Below, piece by piece: positions 17,634-26,574 of a DNA stretch of 51,948 bases. Positions within the stretch are counted from its first letter, which is position 1, and every line of letters begins with the position of its first letter. Under the pieces are notes generated by a model. It saw nothing but the letters and a program-made list of their open reading frames with translations, made no database searches and had not been told where the DNA came from. The DNA lies in contig CAZYQW010000006.1 of assembly GCA_964649825.1 (NCBI GenBank), positions 1-51,948 of the forward strand. The letters run 5' to 3'. Source of the stretch: CAZYQW01 sp964649825 (GTDB taxonomy: Bacteria > Planctomycetota > B15-G4 > JADJEK01). The translations under genes were made by a program, and so were the position numbers.

Positions 17634-17797
17634 GGCCTCTCCTCGTCGATCCTTCGCAGAGAGACGCGGTCTCCTTGTCCATCGAGGAGCCTCCTCCTCC
17701 CGAGTTCGCGCCCGGGGAGCTTGCCGACGAGCTCGGGATGGCGCGCCGCCGTCCTCGTTTCCACCCCTCTTCGCGGAACCTCCTCCCATGTTCGTGA
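17630..17797 (+). CDS. Possible 55-residue protein between the large and small subunits
   Basis: A short frame begins with GTG inside GTGA at the stop of the large subunit, the same 4-bp overlap used elsewhere in this operon, and ends 10 bases inside the small-subunit gene. The product would be about 55 residues, proline-rich (IEEPPPPEFAPGELADELG) and then basic (MARRRPRFHPSSRN). It has no membrane helix or family I recognise. It fills what would otherwise be the only gap of about 150 bases between subunit genes. It could be a small accessory protein or only a translational bridge to hyfI, whose own start lacks a good Shine-Dalgarno. Confidence 0.4.
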   Translation: MRPLLVDPSQRDAVSLSIEEPPPPEFAPGELADELGMARRRPRFHPSSRNLLPCS

Positions 17798-18579
17798 TCG
17801 ACGCACTCACCCAGCGCCTGAAGCGCGGCTGCGAGACGATGGCGTACCCCGCCGGCCCAGCCCCCGGGTTGCCGGATCGGCACGGCGGCGCGCTGCGTGT
17901 CGAAGCGGCCAAGTGCACCGAGGGCTGCCGCGCCTGCCTGCCAGTCTGCCCGACGGCTGCGATCACGAGGGAGCCCGACCAGCCGGTCGCGCTCGACCTG
18001 GGACGCTGCATCTTCTGCGCGGAGTGCATCGCCGCATGCCCTTCCCGGGCGATCACGCCGACCGGCGACCACCGCATGGCATCACGCTCGCGCGCCGACC
18101 TCGTGCTCGGCAGACCCGGCCACGAAGAGGTGCGCCTCGCCGCCGCGCTCGACGAGACGCTGCGCCGGCTCTTTCGCCGTTCGCTGCGGCTGCGCCAGGT
18201 GAGCGCCGGCGGCTGCAACGCCTGCGAGGCGGACACCAACGTGCTCGGCACCATCGCCTGGGACATCGGCCGCTTCGGGATCCAGTTCGTCGCCTCGCCC
18301 CGGCACGCGGACGGGCTGCTCATCACCGGTCCGGTCTCGCAGAACATGGAGCTCGCCCTGCGCAAGACCTGGGAGGCCGTGCCGGAGCCGAAGATCGTGA
18401 TCGCGCTCGGCGCCTGCGCGATCGCGGGCGGGCCCTTCGTCGGCAATCCGGAGGTCCAGGACGGCGCGGCCTCGGTCGTGCCCGTCGATCTCTACATCCC
18501 CGGCTGCCCGCCGCATCCGATCACGATACTGGACGGTCTCCTGCGCCTGCTCGGCCGGCTCGAGAAGCGCGTGCGTTGA
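17788..18579 (+). CDS. hyfI: HyfI/NuoB-type small subunit with N-terminal 2[4Fe-4S] ferredoxin domain
   Basis: 263 residues. Residues 40-90 hold two [4Fe-4S] motifs: Cys43, 47, 50, 54 (spacing C-x3-C-x2-C-x3-CP) and Cys74, 77, 80, 84. Residues about 130-260 are the NuoB/HycG fold with the N2-type cluster ligands Cys143 and Cys146 (GGCNACE), Cys210 (GACAIAGGPF) and Cys240 (PGCPPHP). The electron-transfer part of the complex is therefore intact although the partner large subunit has lost its metal ligands. In many formate hydrogenlyases the ferredoxin (HycF/HyfH) is a separate gene; here it is fused. This is the last gene of the operon. Confidence 0.9.
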   Translation: MFVIDALTQRLKRGCETMAYPAGPAPGLPDRHGGALRVEAAKCTEGCRACLPVCPTAAITREPDQPVALDLGRCIFCAECIAACPSRAITPTGDHRMASRSRADLVLGRPGHEEVRLAAALDETLRRLFRRSLRLRQVSAGGCNACEADTNVLGTIAWDIGRFGIQFVASPRHADGLLITGPVSQNMELALRKTWEAVPEPKIVIALGACAIAGGPFVGNPEVQDGAASVVPVDLYIPGCPPHPITILDGLLRLLGRLEKRVR

Positions 18580-19143
18580 GGGGCGACGACCAGGTCCCGA
18601 TGCAGTCCGGACGCAGGATTCCGGCAAGTTGTCCCAAAGCGTGACCGAGCCGGAATCCCGATGTGGTGCGGTGAGTCACGTGGCCGAGATCGACGGCCGC
18701 TGGGGAGTGCTGCTGGCGTGGGGAGCGGCGGCGCTGAAGAGCCGCCATCGCGAGGATCCGGATGATCGGGTCGAATCCGCTCTGGCCGAGGACCCACGCG
18801 CGCGTCGTTCTCGTGGGAACGCCGATCCACGAGCCGCCTCACGGATCGTGTAGGCAGGCACATCGGACGGGTTGCGTCCGCGACAGGTGTCGACTTGGTT
18901 CGTGCGCCGCGCCAGGCTGCGTTCTCTACTCGAGACGTTCGTCTCTTCGAAAGATGGTATCGATCGACGGGTCGGCTCTTCAACCGGGTCGTGGTCGACG
19001 TTCGGCGTCTCGCCGGTCGTGAGCGCGGCGGACGTTCGCGTCGCCGACCCGAGGAAGGAGGTCGTCGAGAACTACCGGGTGTGCGTCCGACCTGAATCCC
19101 GGGACGGATCGTGCGGCCGTCGAATCGACGCGGCCCGGCGATG
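18580..19143. other. Intergenic region after the Hyf-like operon
   Basis: About 560 bases between the end of hyfI and the convergent ECF-SUMF1 gene. Several short open frames cross it, but none has the third-position bias of the neighbouring genes and none resembles a known protein. The only clear structure is the inverted repeat at 18616-18658. Confidence 0.5.
18616..18658 (+). terminator. Inverted repeat, possible operon terminator
   Basis: GGATTCCGGC at 18616-18625 is repeated in perfect inverse orientation as GCCGGAATCC at 18649-18658, giving a 10-bp stem with a 23-base loop, starting 37 bases after the hyfI stop. There is no T tract, so intrinsic termination is not certain. It could also be a protein-binding palindrome or an old insertion end. 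Confidence 0.35.
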
Positions 19144-22100
19144 CTACCGCTCCGACGCAGGCGCGCCCTCCACCGCGATCCAGTTGGTGTAGGCCTCGCC
19201 CAGGTGGCCCGAGAAGCATTCGAACCAGCCGGTGAGCGTGTGCTCGAGGTCCGGCGCCGCCGTCCCCCGATACCGCACCACTGGCGTGCCGGTCGCGCGA
19301 TCCCCGACGACGTGCTGGACGGTGACGTAGCGGGAGAGGTCGACGAGCTCGTCGTTCACGAAAACGGTGAACGACTCCACCGGCCGCGACGTCACGACGG
19401 TGATCGTGTTCGTCGTGCGATCGACCGCGCCCTCGACCACGAGCGGGGACGCGTCGCTCGCCTCGAAGTCATCGAGGCGCAGCCACCATGCTGACGGGAA
19501 CTCCCAGCCGGTCGTCGTGAACCGGAACGCGCGCGGCGCGGTCGGCTTTCGCGTCTCGACGACGAACGATGCGAACCGCTCGTCGTCGCGCTCCGCCCGG
19601 ACGACGAGCGCGGGGAGCCCGACGTCGTCCGGCACGGCGGTGGTCGGGGCGCGGAAGACGAGTCCCGCGAAGATCCCGGGATACCACGACGCATAGCTCA
19701 CCGCGACCATCGCGTCGTCGCCGGTCGCGGCGAGGGCGATCCGGAAGCGGTCGACCTCGTAGCTCATGTAGAGGTTCCGGAGCGCGAAGAAGACGCTCAT
19801 CCTGCCGTGAAGCTCGCGCCAATCCCCGCCAGCCGCTTCGGGCATCGCGGGGACGACGACCAACGCTTGCTCGGCGACCTCGGCGGGCACGGCGTCCCGC
19901 GCCCAGTGGCGCAAGTCGTTGCGCCGCGCGCCAGCGGGCGGAAGAGCGACGACGACCGGCGACGGCACGCCGGCCCGGTACGACCGCGGAACGCGCAACA
20001 GGTATCCGAACGACTCCGTGTTCCCGGGGAGCGTCGTCTCGAACTCGACCAGATGATAGCACCCGCGCGGAGGCGACCGGGCCGGATCGAGCGGCACGGA
20101 CAGCACGTCGCGGAGGTCCGCGGGGCTTGCGAGCAAGCTCGATCCGTACTTCGCCGCGGCGTCGTGGAACGACCGCTCCAGGTCGGTGTAGCTCGACGCC
20201 ATCCCCCGAAAGTCGTTGTCCAGGCGCGCGCGGAAGTAGGCGGCCGCGGTGTTGCGCAGCCGCGCGACGTCGGCGTCATCGAGGCCGAGCGAACGCGGCG
20301 CGCCGGACGACGGCTTCACCGATCCCGGCGTCGGCGCCCGCACCGTCGGAGCCGGACGGAGCGCGACGGGAGGCTCGTGACGATCCGTCGCCGACGCGTC
20401 GCCCGCGTCGCCCGCTTCGAGGCGCGCGGGGAACGCACCCGCGTCGAGCGAGAGCTCGAGCGTGAATCGCAGCGGGCCGCCGATCGGCATCGCGACGTCC
20501 AGGCTCGCGTCGAGCCGCTGGAGCGTCGGACCGAACGACCGGACGAACGCCGCGGCGGCGCGTCCGCTCATCCACGCCGGCGACGCGTCGACCGTCGCCC
20601 GCGTCTCCTGCGCGGCGTCGACGAACCGGAGCGTGTCGCGCCCGTCGCGTCGGTCGAAGAGGACGACGTACGACCCCGGCTCGAGCGCCGGCTCGCGGAG
20701 CGGCACCGTCGTGGTGAGGAGCGCGACCGGCAACGGCGTCTCGGTCTCCTCGGGCGCCGGTGTGTTCCACGCGGCGACCGGCGCGAGCACGAGCTCGTCG
20801 TGCCCGACGATCCATCCGTCCGCGTCGCGACGCGTCTCCTCGAGGACGAGGAAGCGCCCGCGATCGAGCGGGTGCTCGCGGAAGATCTCCGGCCCGACCT
20901 CTTCGAGCGCACGTACGACCGCATCCTCGCCGGGCCGCGCGCTCCGGGCGCAGCGGAACCCGAGCGTGCCGAACCAAGTCGCGCGCTCCGCGAACTGCCG
21001 GACCGCCGAGCGGAACACGACCGGGTTCGAGTCCCACGCGCCGCCACGCACGACGCGCCTCGCCGGCGAGAACAGCTCGTTCGACGTCGTGTCGCCGCCC
21101 GCGTACGGCGCGAACCGCGACGAGGTCCACTCCCACACGTTGCCCGCGAGGTCGAACGCGCCTTCGGGAGTGCGCCCGCCCGGATGCGTCGCGACCGGCT
21201 CGGGCCCCACCGCGCCCCGACGCCCTTTCCGCGTTCGGTCGGACAGGACCCGCGACTCGTCGAACGTATCGCCCCACGGATAGACGCGCCCCTCCTCGCC
21301 GCGCGCCGCGTACTCCCACTCGACCTCGTTCGGCAGACGCTTGCCCGCCCACTCCGCGAACGCGGCCGCCTCGTCGAAGGAGACCGCGCCGACGGGCTCG
21401 TCGAGCGCCTCCGGGGCCGGCGCGTCCGCCTTCCAGCGGTACTGCACGAGCTCGTCGCTCGGCTCGGCGCCGGTCGCGGCGAGGTACGCGGCCCACTGTC
21501 CGTTCGTCACCTCGGTTCGGTCGAGGTAGAACGCGTCGACCTCGACCGCGTGCCGCGGGACCGAGGCCTGGAGGATGCTCTGCTCCGCCGGCGTCGCCGT
21601 CGGGATCGCCGCGACCTCCTCGGCCGTCATGCCGATCACCGCCGTCCCGGCCGGGATCGCCACCATGCCGGGGATCGCCGGCAGCGTGCTCGGAGACGCG
21701 CCGTCGATCCGTGCGACGAGCGCGGCCCGCGTGAGCTCCGTCCGGTCGAGCGCGTCGGGCGTCGCCGGCGCCGGTCCGACCCGGCCGCTCGAACCGTCGC
21801 CTCGCCCGACCTCGAGCGAGCCGCCCGCCGGGACGCGGACGATCTGCGGGTCGGGCTCGTCCGACGGGTCCGACCCTCCGTTGTCGGTCTCGCTCGGTGC
21901 GGCGGCGACGACCGGCTCCGGATCCGAGGAGCGATCGAGCCAGCCGGCGCGGAGGACGAGCGACACGAGCACGAGCAGCGATGTCAGGAGCATGGCGATC
22001 CCCTTGTGCAACAGGACCGCGGAGAGCGCCGCGGCGAAGAATCCGCTGGTCGGACCGATCAGCAGGACGAGCGCGCGCGTCCACGCCGTTCGGTCGTGGC

Positions 22101-22590
22101 CGTACCGGAGGTCCAGCTCGACGCGCAGGCGGTCGAGGCCGCGCTGGAGGCGCGTGTTCACAGTGGAGACGGGAACGTCGAGCTGCTTCGCGATCTTGCG
22201 CGGCGGCAGGTCGTCGAAGAAGCGCAGCAGGACCGTCGTCCGGTACGGCTCGTGCAGCGCGAGGACGGCCTGCACCACTGCGTGGTGCGTCGCGGCCCGT
22301 TCGACGATGTCGAGCGTCGACGGGGCGGAGCCGGGCGCTCCGGCCGCCGCCTCGCGGCTCCGGCGCCGTGCCTCGCCGCGGTGGACCTCGCGCGCGCGGT
22401 TCATGAGGACCGAGCCGAGCCAGGCCTTGATCGACCGGGGCGCGACCGTCGATTCGAGCGCGGCGACGGCCGCGTCCTGCACGAGATCGTCGGCCTCGTT
22501 CGGGTCGTGGACGAGTCGACGCGAGAGGTCGCGCACCCAGGTCGAGTGGGCCAGGAGATCCTCGGTGGTCGGCGTCGTCGGGTCGGTCAT
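19144..22590 (-). CDS. ECF sigma factor fused to SUMF1-like domain and hydrolase-like domain
   Basis: 1148 residues. Residues about 8-160 are an ECF sigma factor: region 2 with DPNEADDLVQDAAVAALE and region 4 with PPRKIAKQLDVPVSTVNTRL. One or two hydrophobic segments follow at about 168-212. Residues about 300-560 are a SUMF1/formylglycine-generating-enzyme-like domain (FYLDRTEVTNGQWAAYL, RLPNEVEWEYAARG, NVWEWTSSRF, GFRCARS). The enzyme's catalytic cysteine region is replaced (RGGAWDSNPVVFRSAVR), so catalysis is unlikely and ligand binding more likely. The last 300 residues resemble an alpha/beta-hydrolase or esterase-like module. A membrane-anchored sigma factor with an external sensor is the simplest model. 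The ATG at 22590 sits right before the sigma domain. Confidence 0.85.
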   Translation of the reverse strand: MTDPTTPTTEDLLAHSTWVRDLSRRLVHDPNEADDLVQDAAVAALESTVAPRSIKAWLGSVLMNRAREVHRGEARRRSREAAAGAPGSAPSTLDIVERAATHHAVVQAVLALHEPYRTTVLLRFFDDLPPRKIAKQLDVPVSTVNTRLQRGLDRLRVELDLRYGHDRTAWTRALVLLIGPTSGFFAAALSAVLLHKGIAMLLTSLLVLVSLVLRAGWLDRSSDPEPVVAAAPSETDNGGSDPSDEPDPQIVRVPAGGSLEVGRGDGSSGRVGPAPATPDALDRTELTRAALVARIDGASPSTLPAIPGMVAIPAGTAVIGMTAEEVAAIPTATPAEQSILQASVPRHAVEVDAFYLDRTEVTNGQWAAYLAATGAEPSDELVQYRWKADAPAPEALDEPVGAVSFDEAAAFAEWAGKRLPNEVEWEYAARGEEGRVYPWGDTFDESRVLSDRTRKGRRGAVGPEPVATHPGGRTPEGAFDLAGNVWEWTSSRFAPYAGGDTTSNELFSPARRVVRGGAWDSNPVVFRSAVRQFAERATWFGTLGFRCARSARPGEDAVVRALEEVGPEIFREHPLDRGRFLVLEETRRDADGWIVGHDELVLAPVAAWNTPAPEETETPLPVALLTTTVPLREPALEPGSYVVLFDRRDGRDTLRFVDAAQETRATVDASPAWMSGRAAAAFVRSFGPTLQRLDASLDVAMPIGGPLRFTLELSLDAGAFPARLEAGDAGDASATDRHEPPVALRPAPTVRAPTPGSVKPSSGAPRSLGLDDADVARLRNTAAAYFRARLDNDFRGMASSYTDLERSFHDAAAKYGSSLLASPADLRDVLSVPLDPARSPPRGCYHLVEFETTLPGNTESFGYLLRVPRSYRAGVPSPVVVALPPAGARRNDLRHWARDAVPAEVAEQALVVVPAMPEAAGGDWRELHGRMSVFFALRNLYMSYEVDRFRIALAATGDDAMVAVSYASWYPGIFAGLVFRAPTTAVPDDVGLPALVVRAERDDERFASFVVETRKPTAPRAFRFTTTGWEFPSAWWLRLDDFEASDASPLVVEGAVDRTTNTITVVTSRPVESFTVFVNDELVDLSRYVTVQHVVGDRATGTPVVRYRGTAAPDLEHTLTGWFECFSGHLGEAYTNWIAVEGAPASER

Positions 22591-22947
22591 CGTGAGATAG
22601 AGATGGCGCGGGGGAGGGATGTTGCTCGGGGAAAGTGGGATTCCGGGGAGAGACCGGGCAGGTCGGGTGGCGTCGTGGGGACGGAGGACGGGGAACGGGC
22701 ACGGGAAGACACCGCGGGAACGGGGAGGGGCTTCAACCGGGGGGCGATATGCGATCAATCGTGGTTCGTCCGAACCCGACACTCGAGCGACGCAAACACC
22801 GGCCTGAGTGCCGTCTTCGAGATTCTCGGATCGCTTGGCTTGCCGCGATGCCGAAGGGCTTCGCCCCCGGGCCCGGCCAGGGAGTGCCTCGGCCCGGGGA
22901 GCGCTTCTTCGCAGGGCGGCGGCGCTTTCGGAGACCGCGCCCCGTCG
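22591..22947. other. Intergenic region upstream of the ECF-SUMF1 gene
   Basis: About 360 bases between two minus-strand genes. It should contain the promoter of the sigma-factor gene in its lower-numbered part and a terminator for the ELW-repeat gene in its upper part (hairpin at 22865-22899). No other feature was seen. Confidence 0.4.
22865..22899 (-). terminator. GC-rich hairpin downstream of the ELW-repeat gene
   Basis: CCCCGGGCC at 22865-22873 and GGCCCGGGG at 22891-22899 form a perfect 9-bp stem with a 17-base loop, about 50 bases past the minus-strand stop codon. No T run follows. A terminator role is inferred from position and stability only. Confidence 0.4.
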
Positions 22948-24225
22948 TCAGGCGCCGATGACGAGCCCCAGCGCGTTGGAGAGCTCGGCGGCGCCGAACA
23001 TCGGGCCGCCCGGTACGAGGGCGCCGGCCTGGAGGAAGAGCGGGATGCCAAGCAGGGACGGCGTGACGGGAATCGTCAGGGGGACGGCGAGGTCGCCGGT
23101 GACGCTCGTCGCCGCCGCGAAGAGGAAGATCGGGTTGTCGAGATAGAAGGTACAGCCGGTGCCCAGCTCGAGCGCCGCGACGTAGAGGTGCGCGACGGCG
23201 GACGGGGCCGCGTCCCGAAGCCCGAGCGTCGCCGCCATCCCGGCCACCGTCTCTCCGCTGAGGTCGAGCGTCGGCAGAGGACTGGAAATGCCACAGCCGG
23301 TGCCGTGCTTCTCCGCCACCCAGCCGCCGAGGTCGGACAGCGCCACCGCGTGAAGCTCCATCCCGTGCACGCCGTCGTCCGCGGCGAAGAAGATGCGACC
23401 TCCCGCGCGGGTGAAACGATACGGCCAGGAACTGCCCCCGCCGGGCTGGACGTCCACCAGCAGGTGCGTGCCCGCCGCGGACCCGTCCGACACGAACGGC
23501 TCCACTCCGACCTGCGGCGCTGAGTGGTGCTCTCCTCGGAAGAGGACGAGCTTTCCCGAACCCGCGCGAGTCGGGAGCAGGTTCGCCTGGTCGACCCATT
23601 GCGCGTTCGCGAACGGTGCGGTCCCCGCCGCGGTTCCGTCGGTGCGGCAGAGCCGCATGGGCTGGAACGATGCGTCGTGGGTGAAGAACCACGCCTCGTC
23701 CCCGAGACTCACGAGCCCGCCCTCGTAGCCGGAGCTCGTCCCCGGCAGCGCGTTCCAGACGAGCGTCGTCCCGGGCGCCGAGCCGTCACTCCTCCACAGC
23801 TCGAAGCCGACGTTGGGAGCCCACGCTGCGAACAGCGCGACTCCCGTGTCGAGCGCGACCAGATCCCGAGGATCCGCGCCCGATGCGCCCGGCCCGATGT
23901 CCTTTACCAACTGCGTGCCCGCGGGCGTGCCGTCCGTCCTCCACAACTCACGGCCATGGGTGGGAGTCGCGGCCGTGAAGTACATCGTCGATCCGCCGAC
24001 CGTCAGCGCCGCCGGAGCGCTGCCGGCCGTCGGATGAAGGTCGACGAACGGCCCCGTTCCGGCCGCCGTGCCGTCCGTCCGCCACAACTCGGACCCGAGG
24101 CCGCCGCTCGGGAAGTACACCGCGCTGCCGAACGCGACCGGAGGGGACGGGGCGGGCAGCGAGGTGCTCTGACCCGGGGCGACGAACGTCGTTCCAGACG
24201 GAGTGCCGTCGCTCCTCGGCCGCTC
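22948..24225 (-). pseudogene. ELWxxDGT-repeat secreted protein, 5'-truncated
   Basis: The frame encodes repeated units of the form ELWRTDGTxAGT (GSELWRTDGTAAGT, RELWRTDGTPAGT, FELWRSDGSAPGT, RLCRTDGTAAGT), a propeller-like repeat common in secreted proteins. A C-terminal Planctomycete-type domain beginning KHGTGCGISSPLPTL follows, up to the stop at 22948. At the 5' end the first unit is broken (ERPRSDGTPSGT, lacking the ELW), and upstream there is neither a start codon, a signal peptide nor more repeats. About 425 residues remain. The frame stays open far upstream, but only as a shadow of other coding sequence. I conclude the gene lost its 5' half at about 24225. Confidence 0.7.
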
Positions 24226-24298
24226 GAGTGCCGGATCGGCCACCCGTAGGAGGCTCGGGGACGGCTCGCCGGCGTCGTGCTCGAGCGCCGCGCCGTTG

Positions 24299-24505
24299 GA
24301 CGTGCTGCGCGGGCACTTCGACCGCGTGATCGACCGCGAGCGCCAGCGGCTGTGCCGGCGGAACCTGTTCGTCGTGAACGAGTGGCGCCGGCGGTCCCCG
24401 ACCTGCACCCGCTCGAGTTCCACGAGCCCTGCTTCGGCCACCGGTTGTCCTCCCCCGGCGGCGGCGAGTTCCGCGGCTTCCGGATCACGATCGAGCGCGA
24501 CTCTC
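24299..24505 (+). pseudogene. Frameshifted coding fragment of unknown family
   Basis: Two adjacent plus-strand frames show near-perfect G/C third positions. The first, from 24299 to about 24392, reads DVLRGHFDRVIDRERQRLC followed by NLFVVNEWRRR. The second, from about 24394, reads VPDLHPLEFHEPCFGHRLS and then GGGEFRGFRITIERD. Together they look like one protein broken by a frameshift in the GCCGGCGG run. No start or end is present. I do not recognise the family. It sits between the truncated ELW gene and the questin-oxidase-like gene and is probably a leftover of a deletion. Confidence 0.45.
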
Positions 24506-24551
24506 GAGCGCAGCGGATGGCACGGGCTGCGCGACACGGCGCGCCCGCCGG

Positions 24552-25769
24552 TCACAGGCGCGCGACGACGTCCGCAGCCGCGGCGAGGTAGACCGGGTCG
24601 GGTGAGATCGCGTGCTCCGCGAGCAGCACCTCGGTGAGCTTGATCGCGTGCGGGTCGCCGTTCTCGGCGGCCCGCGCGGCGAGCTCGTTCGGGGAGTGAC
24701 TCGGCTCGACTTCGGGCTCGGGGTCGCCGGCGCGGCCGTACGCCGCGAGGATCGCGGCGGCCGCCTGCCACGCGTAGGGGAGCGCGGCGACCGCCGTCTC
24801 CGGGCGCACGTGCGGCGCGATCCGCCGCAGTGCGCACGGTCCGGTGACCGCGTGAACGAACCCGATCGCGTCGTGGCGCGTGCCGTGGCGGAGATAGAGC
24901 CGCGCGAACGACCGGCTCAAGTCGGACAACGCCGCCGCCACGTCCGCCGGATCCGCGGGGTCCGCCGGAACGGCCAGCAGGTCGCGCACGTCCGCAAACG
25001 CGTCGAGCGACCTCACCCCGCGCAGTCCCGCCACGATGTTCGGGCCCGGCGGCGCCGTGCCGTGCTGCTCGAAGTAGAGCGGCACCCGCGCGATCGCCTC
25101 GGCGCAGGTCGCGACCCGCGCACCGTTCCGCGGCTGCGCCGGCAGCTCCTCGTAGGACGACGCCCAGTACGCCAGCCCGCGCGCGAGCTCGCGCAGCCGC
25201 ACCGGGCTCGCGCGCCGCGCCAGCGCGCGCACCGCGTGGGCCGTGCGGATCACTCCGTGCGTGGCTGCCCCCGAGAGTCCGGGCGCGAGCCGGGCGGCCC
25301 AGGTGTCGAGCACCTCCTGCCAGCGGGCTTCCGCGAGCCGCTCGGTGAAGAAGACGCACCAGTCGCCGAAGCGCGGGTTCTGCGCCTCCCACGTCCCCGC
25401 CCCCGGTCGCACGCCGAGCGCGGCGCGCCACCGGTCCGGATCGATGCGCTCGCCCGGGCCCGGCAGAGCGATGAGGCGCTCGTCGTTCTGGTCCATCCAC
25501 TCGCCGATCCGATCGGCGTGGCCGAGCTCGAGCAGCGCCTCGACCGCCATCGTCGCGTGGCTCGACAGCCCGCGGCTGGTGCCCGGCGTCCGCGCCTCGA
25601 CCCGCTCCAGCGCGTCGTCGAGCGCGTCCTCGCCGTCTCGGGCGTTCGGGACGTCGCGCGCCTCGCCGCCGGGTACGTGCCGCGGCACGATCAGCGGCGC
25701 GATCAGCGCGAGCGTGCCGCGCTGCACGAACTGGCGGCGGCCCATGCGATCACCGTCATCCGGGTTCAT
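24552..25769 (-). CDS. Questin oxidase family protein
   Basis: About 405 residues from the ATG at 25769; an alternative ATG at 25745 begins MGRRQFVQRGTLALIAPLIV, which looks like a Tat-type or ordinary signal sequence. The region GLSSHATMAVEALLELGHADRIGEWMDQN matches the start of the questin oxidase-like (DUF4243) family. Later blocks FGDWCVFFTERLAEARWQEVL, HGVIRTAHAVRAL and FVHAVTGPCALRRI hold the conserved histidines. Fungal members act in polyketide oxidation; bacterial members have no assigned substrate. The reading frame continues without a stop into FG-GAP sequence upstream, so a longer fusion product cannot be excluded, but the internal signal-like start argues for a separate protein. 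Confidence 0.7.
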   Translation of the reverse strand: MNPDDGDRMGRRQFVQRGTLALIAPLIVPRHVPGGEARDVPNARDGEDALDDALERVEARTPGTSRGLSSHATMAVEALLELGHADRIGEWMDQNDERLIALPGPGERIDPDRWRAALGVRPGAGTWEAQNPRFGDWCVFFTERLAEARWQEVLDTWAARLAPGLSGAATHGVIRTAHAVRALARRASPVRLRELARGLAYWASSYEELPAQPRNGARVATCAEAIARVPLYFEQHGTAPPGPNIVAGLRGVRSLDAFADVRDLLAVPADPADPADVAAALSDLSRSFARLYLRHGTRHDAIGFVHAVTGPCALRRIAPHVRPETAVAALPYAWQAAAAILAAYGRAGDPEPEVEPSHSPNELAARAAENGDPHAIKLTEVLLAEHAISPDPVYLAAAADVVARL

Positions 25770-26465
25770 GCCGCCACGGTACCACGCGCGGCGGCGGCGG
25801 CCAACCGAGCTGGGACGAGCGGTCCGAGCGTAGACCACGCCGAGCCATCCCTCGTCCACCGCGCTCGCGATCATGTCGGGACGGCCGTCCTCGTTCACAT
25901 CGCCGGCGAGGCGGACCGCACCGCCGAAGTGAGCGAACTCGGACGCGCCGTCGATGCGGCGGACGAGCGAGCCATCGGAGCCGGAGAAGACGTAGACGCT
26001 GCCTGACTCTCCGCCGGCGAACCCCGTGCGCGGCGCCCCGACCGCGAAGTCGGGGACGCCGTCGAGGTCGAGGTCGATGTCGCCGACGCCGTCGAGCGCG
26101 ACGCCGAATCGGTGGTACGCGTACTCGCCCGCGTGCTCGAGGCGGACGGCGCCGGTCGATCCCGAGCGGACGTGCACCCGGCCGGAGAACTCGCCGTTCT
26201 CCATACCGGCCGGCGCCCCGACGATCAGGTCGGCGAGGCCGTCCTGGTCGACGTCCCCGAGCGCCGCGACGGCGGCGCCGAGCCACTGGTCGTCGATCTC
26301 GCCCGCGCGGAGCTCGTGCACGAGCTTCATCATCTTCTTGGCGTTCTTCTTGCCGGTGTAGACGCGGGCGACGCCGTAGAGCCCCTGCCACGGGGCGACG
26401 GCGGCCACGAGCGCCGCGGAGGTGGCCACGCTCCATCGCGCCGGTGCGGTTGCTCGCGCTGCCAT
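25770..26465 (-). pseudogene. FG-GAP (integrin-alpha-like) repeat protein, probably 3'-truncated
   Basis: From the ATG at 26465 (or 26486) the product has a signal-like segment (ATSAALVAAVAPWQG) and then FG-GAP repeats with calcium-binding loops: ALGDVDQDGLADLIVGAP, GVGDIDLDLDGVPDFAVGAP and LAGDVNEDGRPDMIASA. Full-length proteins of this kind usually have seven repeats. Here only about three remain before the frame runs, without a stop codon, into the questin-oxidase-like gene at 25769. The join looks like a deletion that removed the 3' part of the gene. Secreted or surface-exposed if expressed. Confidence 0.6.
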
Positions 26466-26574
26466 CCGCGTGAGTGGCGGCGCCATCGGCCGGGATCGGG
26501 GGCCGCCGCTGGCCGCAGAGTCGGTTAGACTCCGGTCCGATTTGAGCTGCACCGCACTAGATTTGGAGGAATCG

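Noticed and set aside
15384..18446. Minus-strand reading frame of about 1000 codons opposite hyfF, hyfG and hyfI
   Set aside because: All three genes on the plus strand have clear family motifs; the antisense translation has none.
18872..19192. Small plus-strand frames downstream of hyfI
   Set aside because: They lack third-position bias, ribosome-binding sites and any recognisable motif.
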